32,560 nucleotides of DNA from Lachnospiraceae bacterium (lineage in GTDB: Bacteria; Bacillota; Clostridia; Lachnospirales; Lachnospiraceae), in contig JAILAF010000141.1 of NCBI GenBank assembly GCA_024681775.1, positions 1 to 32,560 on the forward strand, read 5' to 3'. Shown in pieces: positions 24,544 through 32,560 of this stretch (position 1 is the first letter of the stretch; the number at the start of each line of letters is the position of its first letter). The notes beneath the pieces are model-generated. The model worked only from the letters and a program-made list of their open reading frames with translations, did no database searches and was not told the origin of the DNA. The translations under genes were made by a program, and so were the position numbers.

Positions 24544-24616
24544 GCACCGCTAGCTCAGTTGGTAGAGCACCTGACTCTTAATCAGGGTGTCCAGGGTTCG
24601 AGCCCCTGGCGGTGCA
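24544..24616 (+). tRNA. tRNA-Lys (anticodon CTT)
   Basis: A 73-nt cloverleaf: acceptor GCACCGC/GCGGTGC, D arm GCTC AGTTGGTA GAGC, anticodon arm CCTGA CTCTTAA TCAGG with anticodon CTT (reads AAG), T arm CCAGG GTTCGAG CCCTGG and discriminator A. CCA is not encoded; the next bases are TCT. It is a single tRNA with its own promoter and terminator. Confidence 0.97.
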
Positions 24617-24620
24617 TCTG

Positions 24621-24669
24621 AGCACTGTTTTTGGAAGCAGAGACTTCTGGGGACGGTGCTTTATTTTTT
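24621..24669 (+). terminator. Rho-independent terminator of tRNA-Lys
   Basis: AGCACTGT (24621-24628) pairs with ACGGTGCT (24653-24660) with one G-U pair, enclosing a second small stem, and is followed by TTATTTTTT. It lies 4 nt after the tRNA. The remaining gap to the trpS stop (24670-24789) holds only a short direct repeat of CGGGATGC (as GCATCCCG on plus). Confidence 0.7.
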
Positions 24670-24789
24670 GCCCTTTTTGGGGTTCAAGGCCTTTTCGAAA
24701 CGCCTCCCGGGCTCCCTTTTCCAAAACCGGGGGGATGAGCGCTGTCCGTTCCGGCAGCCCGCATCCCGTAATGCATCCCGGTGCAGTCC

Positions 24790-25803
24790 TCAGATCTGAT
24801 AAAACCCAACCTTCTTGTAAACCTTGCGAAGGGTTTTGTTCGCAATATAGGAAGCTCTCTGGGCACCCTGCTCGTAGACGCTCTCCAGATAAGCCTTGTC
24901 CGCGATGAGGCGCTTTGCCTCCTCCCGGATGGGATTTAAGGCATCGATGACCGCTTCCGCCACCGCAGGCTTGAAAACGCCGTAGCCCTTGCCTTCAAAC
25001 TCCGCCTCGATCTCGTCGTAGCTCTTCCCGGTGACAACGGAATAGATGCTCATGAGGTTGGCAACGCCGGGCTTTTCCTTGGGAGCGAAACGGACACAGT
25101 GCTCGGTATCGGAGTCCGTGACGGCACGCTTGAACTTCTTCGCTACCACATCGGGCTCGTCCATGATGAAGACGCAGCCGTCGGGCTGGGACTTGGACAT
25201 TTTGTCCCCGGGCGAAGTGAGGCCGTAGACCCGTGCCCCGGTCTTGGGGATCATGGGCTCGGGGATCTTGAACACATCGCCGTAGATGCTGTTAAAACGC
25301 TGTGCGATGTCCCTGGTGAGCTCCACGTGCTGCTTCTGGTCCTCCCCCACGGGTACATAGTCCGGCTGGTAGAGAAGGATGTCTGCGGCCATCAGAACGG
25401 GGTAGGTGAAGAGCCCCGCGTTGATGTTGTCCTTGTGCTGTGCGGATTTGTCCTTGAACTGGGTCATGCGGGACAGCTCGCCGTACATGGTATAGCAGTT
25501 CAGCACCCAGGAAAGCTGGGCATGTGCAGGCACATGGGACTGCAAAAACAGGGTATTTTTCTCCGGATCCAGGCCGCAGGCGATATACTGCGCCAGCTGC
25601 TGGATGGAACGGTGGCGCAGCTCTGCGGGATCCTGGCGCACAGTGATGGTGTGCATGTCCGCCATGAAGTAGTAGCACTCATATTCCAGTGCTCGGTCCG
25701 CCCAGTTCTTGATGGCGCCCAGGTAATTCCCCAGATGCAGGTCGCCGCTGGGCTGGATGCCCGATAACATTCTCTTTTTCTGTTCGGTGATCTTTTCTTC
25801 CAC
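24790..25803 (-). CDS. trpS: Tryptophanyl-tRNA synthetase
   Basis: This 337-aa class I synthetase charges tRNA-Trp. It has the HIGH-type motif HLGN (23-26), the Trp-recognition stretch (DILLYQPDYVPVGEDQKQHVELTRDIAQRFN), and KMSKS (201-205). It ends in the typical C-terminal helices with KVGFYQI. The start codon is GTG at 25803-25801, behind a strong GGGGGAGG 5 nt upstream; there is no ATG nearby in frame. No T-box leader is visible in the 91-nt gap to the antiporter gene. Confidence 0.97.
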   Translation of the reverse strand: MEEKITEQKKRMLSGIQPSGDLHLGNYLGAIKNWADRALEYECYYFMADMHTITVRQDPAELRHRSIQQLAQYIACGLDPEKNTLFLQSHVPAHAQLSWVLNCYTMYGELSRMTQFKDKSAQHKDNINAGLFTYPVLMAADILLYQPDYVPVGEDQKQHVELTRDIAQRFNSIYGDVFKIPEPMIPKTGARVYGLTSPGDKMSKSQPDGCVFIMDEPDVVAKKFKRAVTDSDTEHCVRFAPKEKPGVANLMSIYSVVTGKSYDEIEAEFEGKGYGVFKPAVAEAVIDALNPIREEAKRLIADKAYLESVYEQGAQRASYIANKTLRKVYKKVGFYQI

Positions 25804-25894
25804 AATAACCTCCCCCGGAACTTACTCGTAACCCCCATCTTACCACAACCGGAGGTTCTTTTCGAGGTTTTCCGTCTGTAATATAGTTTTCTCC

Positions 25895-26842
25895 CTATTT
25901 CAGGAGCAGATACGCAAAGTATCCCACATATCCCAGGAGCATCACGATGCCTGCAGGTCTGGAAAGCCGCTGCTTCGGCAGGGTGCATACCCAGAGCAGC
26001 ACGCCCGCTGCGATGGCAATGACCGCGTCCACTCGGAAGCCCGAAGCAAAGTGCAGGGGAATGATGAGGGATGCGGTGCCCACCACGAAGAGCACGTTGA
26101 AAATATTGCTGCCCACGATGTTGCCGATGGCGATGTCCGCATTGCCCTTTCTGGCTGCGGTAACGGAGGTGAAAAGCTCCGGCAGGGATGTGCCCAGGGC
26201 CACGATGGTCAGACCGATAAAGCGCTCGCTCATACCGAAAGCTGCTGCGATGGTGCTGGCAGCGTCCACGGCCACATCGGAGCCGATGACGATGGCTGCG
26301 ATACCGCCGACGGTAAAGAGCAGAGACTTCCAGACCGGCAGGTCCTTCACTTCATCCCCGCTGTCCGCGGGATTTTTCTTCGCCATGATGAACAGGTAGG
26401 TCAGGTACACCAGGAAAAGCGCCCAGAGGATCACTCCGTCGAATCTGCTGATGGCGCCGTCCCAGCCCAGTACCAGGAAGATGGCCATGATGACGATGAG
26501 GAAGGGCATCTCGATCCGCACCGTGGACTTGGCCACGGCAATGGTGATAATGGTGGCTGCCAGTCCCAGGATCACGCAGATGTTCATGATGTTGCTGCCG
26601 ATGACATTTCCGATGGAGATGTCCGCATTGCCCTTGGCAGCGCCTGCGATGCTGACGGCCGCCTCGGGAGCGCTGGTACCCATGGCCACGATGGTCAGAC
26701 CGATGACCAGCTCCGGGATCCCGAAGCGCTTGGCGATGCTGGCGGCACCGTCCACAAAAAAGTCCGCTCCCTTTACCAGGAGCACAAAGCCTACTACGAG
26801 AAGCAGGATCTCCAGTAACAGCTTTCCGATGGTAATGCTCAT
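25895..26842 (-). CDS. Na+/Ca2+ exchanger-family antiporter (YrbG-like)
   Basis: This 315-aa, about ten-segment CaCA-superfamily transporter has both signature alpha repeats, in opposite orientation by family topology: [18 protein letters not shown]...GNVIGSN in the first half, and [18 protein letters not shown]...GNIVGSN in the second (G-T-S-x-P-E cores). These cation-binding repeats exchange Ca2+ (or K+) for Na+ or H+ across the membrane. The ion preference cannot be read. It follows the histidine kinase by 42 nt and could be on the same transcript. The ribosome binding site AAGGA is close to the ATG. Confidence 0.92.
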   Translation of the reverse strand: MSITIGKLLLEILLLVVGFVLLVKGADFFVDGAASIAKRFGIPELVIGLTIVAMGTSAPEAAVSIAGAAKGNADISIGNVIGSNIMNICVILGLAATIITIAVAKSTVRIEMPFLIVIMAIFLVLGWDGAISRFDGVILWALFLVYLTYLFIMAKKNPADSGDEVKDLPVWKSLLFTVGGIAAIVIGSDVAVDAASTIAAAFGMSERFIGLTIVALGTSLPELFTSVTAARKGNADIAIGNIVGSNIFNVLFVVGTASLIIPLHFASGFRVDAVIAIAAGVLLWVCTLPKQRLSRPAGIVMLLGYVGYFAYLLLK

Positions 26843-26884
26843 TTCCTTACTACTTCCTTTCAGATTTCTATAATGACCCAGTCA

Positions 26885-29176
26885 TTATTTTATATATTTT
26901 TCGACCATGGCCTCCAGCTCCGCAGGCTTGAAGGGCTTCGCCAGATAGTCGGTAAAACCTTCCTCCAGATAACGGTCGCTGGCGCCGCGGATGGCGTTGG
27001 CGGTAAGCATGATGACGGGCGTGTCGGTATTTTTGCACTCCGGGATCTCATGCATCTTGTGAAGCACCTGCACGCCGTCCATGCCGGGCATCATGTGATC
27101 CAGGAAGATCAGATCGTATTTTTCCTGGCACATCTTGTGCAGGGATTCCTCACCGGTCATGGCGGTATCCACCTCCAGGCCGGAATTTTTCAGCATCATA
27201 CGGAAGACCTTCAGGTTCATCTCCACATCGTCCACCGCCAGGATCCGTCCGGTTTTGCCGGTAAGAGTGGAATGCACCTCGGTGTGCTCCCTGCCCTGGC
27301 GATCGGTGGTCTCGTATTTGCCCAGAGGCGTCTTATCCACCGCGCGCTGAGGGATGATAACGGTAAAGACGGAGCCCTTGCCGTAAGTGCTCTGCACCCG
27401 GATGGTGCCCTCCATCAGATCGATGATCTGCTTGGTGATGGGCAGGCCCAGTCCCGTGCCTTCCACAGTCTTGGTATGCTCCGGATCCACCCGCTTAAAG
27501 AGATCGAAGATCCGGTCGATATTCTCCTCCTTAATGCCGATGCCGGTGTCTTCCACTTCCACGCTGAGAGCGTACATATCCGGCTCTTCCATGGCATCCG
27601 CCCGCATGCGGAAGGTAACGGAGCCTTCCCTTGTGTACTTCACCGCATTGGTCAGGAGATTGATGAGAACCTGACGAATACGGACCATATCACCGTAGAA
27701 GGCGGAGGGGATGTCCTCCTCAACCTGCACGTTGAAGAACAGTCCCGCATCCCGGGCCCTGACCTCCACCATGGTAATGCTCTCCCGCAGCAGATCCCGG
27801 ACGCGGTAATCGGCGCAGGACAACTCCAGCCGTCCGGACTCCACCTTGGAGAAATCCAGAATATCGTTAATGGTATCCAACAGGATCTGTGCGGATTCCT
27901 CCAGATCCTCGGCATATTCCCGGATATTGGGTTCTTCCGTCTCCCGCATGATCATATTGTTCATGCCCAGGATGGCGTTGATTGGGGTACGGATCTCGTG
28001 AGACATATTGGCCAGGAAGTCGCTCTTGGCCTTGTTGGCGATCACCGCATCCCTGGAAAAGGCCTCCGCGCGGTCGATCTGCTCCTGCATACGGCGGTTG
28101 TTACGTGCCTGGTACCGCAGTGCCTCCACGCGGGAAGTGTCGTCGATGAGCTCAATAAGGTAACCATAGCAGCGATTTTTCATGGCGGGATTGGAGAGCT
28201 TCCGGAAGAAAAACCGCACGGACATCAGTCCCACATCCGCCAGCTGCCCGCCCCGCATCATCTCGGGCATGGGCTTGCCGTCCCTGAACTTCTTTAACGG
28301 CTCCAGGAAGTCTTCAAACAGAGCGTAGGCATCGGTCTGCTCCACCAGCTTCGGATCCATTTTGATCACGTTCCCCATGCGGCAGTGATCCAGATAGGGG
28401 AAGGTCTTCCGGGCAAACACATTGGAGCCCATGTAGCGGAGATTGTGGTCAAAAGCGATGTAGCCGTAGCGCTCCATGTTCTCGTAAGCTTCCATCTCCA
28501 CCTTGGTCATGTCGTACATCTTCATGCGTCCCATGAGAATGACGAGGATCACCAGACAGACGCAATAAGAGTAAGGGATCAGGCTCACGTGAAGCCCCAG
28601 TCCCTGCTGGACGCCGTAACAGCTCACGACAAAGATCATCATGGCAAAAAGGACCCACATGACATTGCGGGGGACATCCATCCGGTTCCTGATCAGCGTC
28701 ACCCAGATGATGTGCATGCTGTAACCGATGTTCACCAGCACCACCACCAGCACCAGCCAGTACCCGACACCGGGGGTAAAGTCCACATAGGCCAGACCGT
28801 TCTCGGTGATCAGCTCCGCCGACCGGAAAAACAGCGTACCCTTGTCAATGGAGAGGACAAAGGCGGCGGAAACACAGCTCAGCAAAAACAGCAGAGGGCG
28901 CGTATATGGACCCAGGGTGAATTTTGTGATCTTGGCAATGGAGAAGAGGATCATCATCGGCAGGAAGGTTCCGCCGAAGTAGACGATCCCATAGGCAAAC
29001 AGAGCCTCCTCCAGACTGTTGCTGAGGCCCAGTGTCCAGTATCCGATATTGCAGATGACCACGGAGACCGCCAGGATGACGGTGGTGGCATCCTGATCGT
29101 CCCGCCCCATAAAAAGGATGTAGAGCATCGCCAGGAAGGGGAAGATCATTGCAAGTGTCAGAAAGAATTGTACCAT
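26885..29176 (-). CDS. Hybrid sensor histidine kinase/response regulator with N-terminal multi-TM sensor
   Basis: The protein is 763 aa. An N-terminal block of about seven hydrophobic segments (residues 3-216) resembles the 7TM histidine-kinase sensor module. Next come a PAS-like region (about 225-350) and a short coiled coil. The DHp helix has phosphoacceptor His393 (SHEIRTPIN), and the ATPase domain has N box Asn510, DTGIG (543-547) and GTGLGL. A C-terminal receiver has Asp650, phosphoacceptor Asp693 (LIFLDHMMPGMDG) and Lys747. No output domain is fused, so a partner phosphotransfer protein is expected elsewhere. Its TAGGAG site overlaps the stop of the permease gene 8 nt upstream, so it is translated with the ABC transporter. 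The signal is unknown, perhaps the transported solute. Confidence 0.93.
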   Translation of the reverse strand: MVQFFLTLAMIFPFLAMLYILFMGRDDQDATTVILAVSVVICNIGYWTLGLSNSLEEALFAYGIVYFGGTFLPMMILFSIAKITKFTLGPYTRPLLFLLSCVSAAFVLSIDKGTLFFRSAELITENGLAYVDFTPGVGYWLVLVVVLVNIGYSMHIIWVTLIRNRMDVPRNVMWVLFAMMIFVVSCYGVQQGLGLHVSLIPYSYCVCLVILVILMGRMKMYDMTKVEMEAYENMERYGYIAFDHNLRYMGSNVFARKTFPYLDHCRMGNVIKMDPKLVEQTDAYALFEDFLEPLKKFRDGKPMPEMMRGGQLADVGLMSVRFFFRKLSNPAMKNRCYGYLIELIDDTSRVEALRYQARNNRRMQEQIDRAEAFSRDAVIANKAKSDFLANMSHEIRTPINAILGMNNMIMRETEEPNIREYAEDLEESAQILLDTINDILDFSKVESGRLELSCADYRVRDLLRESITMVEVRARDAGLFFNVQVEEDIPSAFYGDMVRIRQVLINLLTNAVKYTREGSVTFRMRADAMEEPDMYALSVEVEDTGIGIKEENIDRIFDLFKRVDPEHTKTVEGTGLGLPITKQIIDLMEGTIRVQSTYGKGSVFTVIIPQRAVDKTPLGKYETTDRQGREHTEVHSTLTGKTGRILAVDDVEMNLKVFRMMLKNSGLEVDTAMTGEESLHKMCQEKYDLIFLDHMMPGMDGVQVLHKMHEIPECKNTDTPVIMLTANAIRGASDRYLEEGFTDYLAKPFKPAELEAMVEKYIK

Positions 29177-29184
29177 GCAGTCTC

Positions 29185-30126
29185 CTAACGCGCGCCTTTA
29201 TCGTAGGGGATACCTTCCGCCTTGGGGGCTCTGGATCTCCCGGAGGTAAAGGCCAAAACAATGAGCGAGATGATGTAGGGTAACATATTGTAAACGGCTC
29301 CGGGGATGTTCAGTCCCAGCAGGAAATCAAAGCCGAAATACACATTGGAAAGGGCGCGGAAAAAGCCGAACAGGAGCGCGGCAAGGGCGATGTTCTGAGG
29401 CTTCCACTTACCGAAGATCATCACCGCCAGGGACAAAAATCCGAAGCCGGCTACACCGTACTCAAACTTCCATTCCGACACGCCTGTCGTAATATAGGTG
29501 ATGCCGCCCAGGCCTCCCAGAGCGCCGGAGATCAGGACGCCTGCCCAGCGCATGCGGTAAACATAGATGCCTACGGAATCCGCTGCCTGAGGGTGCTCAC
29601 CGCAGGCCATGAGCCGCAGACCGAAGCGGGTACGATACAGAAGCACGGTGGCGCAGATCAGGATCAGGATCGTCAATATCACGGGCCAGGAAAGCTCCAT
29701 GCCGAAGATCCGCAGCACAAAAGCCTTCTTCTCCTCCACATACTGGATGATGGAGGAATGATCGTCGGGGTTGCTTAAGGTATTCACGCTCTTAACGATG
29801 ACGGTGGCAAGCGCTGCACCCAGCATGTTCATGGCAGTTCCCACCAGGGTCTGGTCAGCCTTGAAATGAATGGCGGCCACCCCCAGCAGCAGGGAGTAGA
29901 GCAGGCCCATGCCTGCGCTGGCAAGGAGCGTCAGGGCTACGATGACAAAGGGTGCGGTGCCGGGTTGCAATGCCCGCATGGTGAGGGCTCCGCCCATGGC
30001 GCCCATGACCATGATACCTTCCAGTCCCAGATTGATGACGCCGGAGTGCTCGGAAAAGCAGCCGCCCAGTGCCACCAGGCTCAGGATACATGCAAAAAGG
30101 AGTGTGTACTGGATCAGGAGTGTCAT
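29185..30126 (-). CDS. ABC transporter permease, BMP/nucleoside type (second permease)
   Basis: This 313-aa membrane protein belongs to the branched-chain-type permease family (BPD_transp_2) as used in BMP-dependent nucleoside importers (NupQ/YufQ type). It has the family motifs GGCFSEHSGVINLGLEGIMVMGA near the N-terminus, GLRLMACGEHPQAADSVGI in the cytoplasmic loop and SGALGGLGGI. About eight to nine membrane segments are visible, and a short charged tail ends KGAR. Its ATG overlaps the stop of the first permease by 4 nt (ATGA). Nucleosides are the likely substrate by family, not proved. Confidence 0.92.
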   Translation of the reverse strand: MTLLIQYTLLFACILSLVALGGCFSEHSGVINLGLEGIMVMGAMGGALTMRALQPGTAPFVIVALTLLASAGMGLLYSLLLGVAAIHFKADQTLVGTAMNMLGAALATVIVKSVNTLSNPDDHSSIIQYVEEKKAFVLRIFGMELSWPVILTILILICATVLLYRTRFGLRLMACGEHPQAADSVGIYVYRMRWAGVLISGALGGLGGITYITTGVSEWKFEYGVAGFGFLSLAVMIFGKWKPQNIALAALLFGFFRALSNVYFGFDFLLGLNIPGAVYNMLPYIISLIVLAFTSGRSRAPKAEGIPYDKGAR

Positions 30127-31271
30127 GCCTTCGCACCTCCTTTCTCCTCAGCTCCCGCAGGAGCAGCCGGACCGGCCGGAGCATCCCCCTTTCCATCATC
30201 CCTGTCTGCCAGCATGCGGTTCATGGCGTATTTCAAAAATGCCACAAAGCTGCACAGATAGATGATGATAGCGGAGATGAGCTCGGAAATCTGGGATGCG
30301 TATACGCTCAGATCCACGAAAGCACCGCCGTCAGTGATGTGCTGGATAAAGAAAGCGGAGAAGATGCAGCCGATGGGGTTCAGTCCTCCCAGGAAAGCCA
30401 CGGCGATGCCGTTAAAGCCCATGCCGGGGACGGAAGCTACCGTCACCTGCCACTGCTCCATATCCGTCAGGTACAGGAACGCGCCGCCCAGTCCCGCCAG
30501 CACACCGCTGATCATGAGGGAGAGGATGATGTTGCGCTTCTGCGCCATACCGCTGTACTTCGCGGCGTTTTTGTTAAAGCCCGTAGCCTTCAGCTCGTAG
30601 CCGAAGCGGGTCTTGTTCAGCAGGATCTCCGTCAGAACGGCGATGATCACGGACAGAGGGATGGCGATGGTCATGTACTTGTTGCCGTTCATCAGTCCCC
30701 GGAAGAATCCGGGAAGGAGTGCCTTCTGTCCCTTGGCCGCCAGAGCGTAGGTGTAGGAGCTGGAAGCGTCCTTGGCCCCCGCCAGCAGCATATTGGTAAA
30801 ATACAGGCCGATCCAGTTCAGCATGATACCGGAAATGACCTCGTTCACATTGCAATAAGCCTTCAGCAGTCCCGTAAGGGCACCGTAAATGCCTGCCGTG
30901 ACTGCCGCCAGCAGCAGGCAGGGCAGCCAGCCCCAGCCCCAAACAAGCGCAGCGTAGAGGCATGCGCAGGAACCCATGACGTACTGGCCTGCGGCGCCGA
31001 TGTTAAAGAGACCTACCTTGTAGGAAAAAAGCACGGAAAGAGAGCACATGAGCAGAGGTGCGGTCTTTACCATGGTATTGCCCAGATACTTGATGCGGGA
31101 TGCAGGCTTGCTGTATCCCAGGAAATTCTTGGCCACGGCCAGAATCGCCTTACCGGCGCCGCTGGGCTCGATAAAGAGCAGAACGACGTATCCCAGAAGC
31201 ATGCCCAGCAAAATGCAGATCAGGGAGGCCAGGAAGGACTGGACGCCGCTGTTTTTCAATAATTTTTTCAT
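30123..31271 (-). CDS. ABC transporter permease, BMP/nucleoside type (first permease)
   Basis: This 382-aa membrane protein is the larger of the two permeases (NupP/YufP type). It shows motifs of the family: SYKVGLFNIGAAGQYVMGSCAC, NEVISGIMLNWIGLYFTN, FGYELKATGFNKNAAKYSGM and ISGVLAGLGGAFLYL. It has about nine to ten membrane segments. The C-terminus is an Ala/Pro/Gly-rich cytoplasmic tail (GDAPAGPAAPAGAEEKGGAKA). The ATG overlaps the ATPase stop by 4 nt, so the three transporter genes are tightly coupled. Confidence 0.93.
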   Translation of the reverse strand: MKKLLKNSGVQSFLASLICILLGMLLGYVVLLFIEPSGAGKAILAVAKNFLGYSKPASRIKYLGNTMVKTAPLLMCSLSVLFSYKVGLFNIGAAGQYVMGSCACLYAALVWGWGWLPCLLLAAVTAGIYGALTGLLKAYCNVNEVISGIMLNWIGLYFTNMLLAGAKDASSSYTYALAAKGQKALLPGFFRGLMNGNKYMTIAIPLSVIIAVLTEILLNKTRFGYELKATGFNKNAAKYSGMAQKRNIILSLMISGVLAGLGGAFLYLTDMEQWQVTVASVPGMGFNGIAVAFLGGLNPIGCIFSAFFIQHITDGGAFVDLSVYASQISELISAIIIYLCSFVAFLKYAMNRMLADRDDGKGDAPAGPAAPAGAEEKGGAKA

Positions 31272-32560
31272 GCGTTCTCCACCTTCTCCCTCTTTGCTCC
31301 CGACATGTAGAGCCCCAGCTCTTCCTGGGTCACTGTCTTCGGGTCGAACTGGCCGACGATCTCGCCCTCATACATCACCAGGATCCGGTCAGGCACATCC
31401 ATGACCTCGTCCAGCTCCAGACTGACGAGCAGCACCGCTTTCCCGGCATCCCGCTGGGCCACCAGCTGACGGTGGATGTACTCAATGGCACCCACATCCA
31501 GGCCTCTGGTGGGCTGCACTGCCACCAGCAGGTCGGGATCCTTGTCGATTTCTCTGGCGATGATGGCCTTCTGCTGGTTTCCGCCGGACATGCTACGGGC
31601 GATGGTGGTCGCCCCCTTGCCGGAGCGGACATCGTACTGGCCGATGAGGCGCTCCGCATAGCTGCGGATATTCTTCCGGCGCAGGAATCCGAAGCGGTCC
31701 GTGAATTCCGGTTCAAAATACCTCTGGAGCACCAGATTGTCCTCCAGGGAATAGTCCAGAACCAGCCCATGCTTGTGCCGGTCCTCGGGAATGTGGCTCA
31801 TGCCGGAGGTATTGCGCTCCCGGATGGGGGCGTGGGTGATGTCCTGCCCCTTCAGAGAGATCTTGCCGCTGCGGACATTCTCCAGTCCCGTCAGTGCGTA
31901 GACCAGCTCCGTCTGTCCGTTGCCGTCGATACCGGCGATACAGACGATCTCTCCGCGGCGCACGTCGAAGGAGACATGCTTCACGGCGTCGAGGTGGTGG
32001 ATCTTGTTGACCACCGTCATATCCTCCACATGGAGGACGACATCCCCGGGATGGGCCTCGGTCTTATCGACCACCAGCTGGACAGAACGGCCCACCATCA
32101 TGGTGGTCAGCTCTTCCTTCGTCGTATCCTTGATGTCCACCGTGCCGATATAGGCACCCCGGCGAAGGACGCTACAGCGGTCCGCCTCAGACATGAGCTC
32201 ATTCAGCTTGTGGGAGATGAAGAGGATCGACTTGCCCTCCTTGGCCAGGTTCTTCATGATGACCATGAGCTCGTCAATCTCCGCCGGGGTCAGAACGGCC
32301 GTCGGCTCGTCGAAGATCAGGATCTCATTGTCGCGGTAGAGCATCTTTAAGATCTCGGTCCTCTGCTGCATGCCCACCGTGATATCCTCCACGATGGCAT
32401 CCGGATCGACCATCAGGCCGTACTTTTCAGACAGGGCCATGATCTTCTTGCGGGCCTCGTCCTTCTTCAAAAAGCCGTGGCTGGTGGTCTCCACACCGAG
32501 AATAATGTTGTCAAGTACTGAAAAACACTGCACCAGCTTGAAGTGCTGATGCACCATGCC
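31268..32560 (-). CDS. ABC transporter ATP-binding protein, two-domain, BMP/nucleoside type (5' end outside window)
   Basis: The visible part is about 430 aa; the gene runs past the window end, so its start and first Walker A are missing. The first domain shows a Q loop in MVHQHFKLV, a signature-like ITVGMQQRTEILK and Walker B LIFDEPTAVLTP. The second has a degenerate Walker A (GIDGNGQTE, Lys replaced by Gln), signature SMSGGNQQK and Walker B VAVQPTRGLD. This asymmetric arrangement is typical of sugar and nucleoside importers (RbsA, NupO). It powers the two permeases downstream. A BmpA-type substrate-binding lipoprotein gene is expected just upstream, outside the window. Confidence 0.94.
   Translation of the reverse strand, partial: GMVHQHFKLVQCFSVLDNIILGVETTSHGFLKKDEARKKIMALSEKYGLMVDPDAIVEDITVGMQQRTEILKMLYRDNEILIFDEPTAVLTPAEIDELMVIMKNLAKEGKSILFISHKLNELMSEADRCSVLRRGAYIGTVDIKDTTKEELTTMMVGRSVQLVVDKTEAHPGDVVLHVEDMTVVNKIHHLDAVKHVSFDVRRGEIVCIAGIDGNGQTELVYALTGLENVRSGKISLKGQDITHAPIRERNTSGMSHIPEDRHKHGLVLDYSLEDNLVLQRYFEPEFTDRFGFLRRKNIRSYAERLIGQYDVRSGKGATTIARSMSGGNQQKAIIAREIDKDPDLLVAVQPTRGLDVGAIEYIHRQLVAQRDAGKAVLLVSLELDEVMDVPDRILVMYEGEIVGQFDPKTVTQEELGLYMSGAKREKVENA

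Noticed and set aside
31268..32000. Second nucleotide-binding domain with Lys-to-Gln in Walker A as an inactivating mutation
   Set aside because: A degenerate second domain is normal in sugar/nucleoside-type two-domain ATPases, so it is not evidence of decay.

Overview
This is a chromosomal stretch from a low-to-mid GC-skewed member of the Firmicutes, most likely class Clostridia and probably Lachnospiraceae. The inference rests on strong AGGAGG-type ribosome binding sites, the hprK / murB / rapZ / whiA / HPr-family gene order, MecA, a UPF0371 protein, an FtsH with a long acidic tail, and an archaeal/eukaryotic-type prolyl-tRNA synthetase. Most genes lie on the minus strand. I see no prophage, insertion sequence or CRISPR array; most of the window is core genome.

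Region 1 (1-2757): a GNAT acetyltransferase (minus) is divergent from a cyclophilin-type peptidyl-prolyl isomerase with a good sigma-A promoter. A 324-base gap follows, holding a 68-bp tandem repeat (2.4 copies) and a 13-bp terminator-like hairpin, and then class II fructose-bisphosphate aldolase on the minus strand with its own extended -10 promoter.

Region 2 (2755-12423, minus): a long gene run reads trxA, uvrC, hprK, ROK sugar kinase, murB, rapZ, whiA and an HPr-family protein. It starts at a near-consensus promoter at 10113-10141 (TTGACA, 17 bp, TACAAT). Several joints are overlapping or 2 nt apart. HPr kinase/phosphorylase and a possible target are in the same run. That target keeps Ser46 but has Glu in place of the catalytic His15, so it looks like a Crh-type regulator rather than a PTS phosphocarrier. 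Upstream lie trmB and a UPF0371 protein.

Region 3 (12650-17515, plus): ftsH with a clear promoter, a YczE-type membrane protein, and a D-Ala-D-Ala carboxypeptidase with an unusual Arg-rich cytoplasmic tail, closed by a bidirectional terminator.

Region 4 (17518-24460, minus): a DEDDh exonuclease, a structured 233-nt gap with three stem-loops, proS, a TPM-domain protein coupled to a zinc-ribbon membrane protein, mecA and a TatD nuclease.

Region 5 (24494-32560): tRNA-Lys(CUU) on the plus strand with promoter and terminator. On the minus strand follow trpS (GTG start), a Na+/Ca2+ exchanger-family antiporter, a hybrid histidine kinase with an integral-membrane sensor, two permeases and a truncated ATPase of a BMP/nucleoside-type ABC importer. 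The kinase is tightly spaced behind the transporter, suggesting a co-expressed nutrient uptake and sensing unit.

Nothing here is a clearly new multi-gene system. The observations most worth a second look are the His15-less HPr protein in the hprK operon, the structured gap at 18621-18765, the TPM/zinc-ribbon pair, the kinase in the ABC operon, and the 68-bp repeat.
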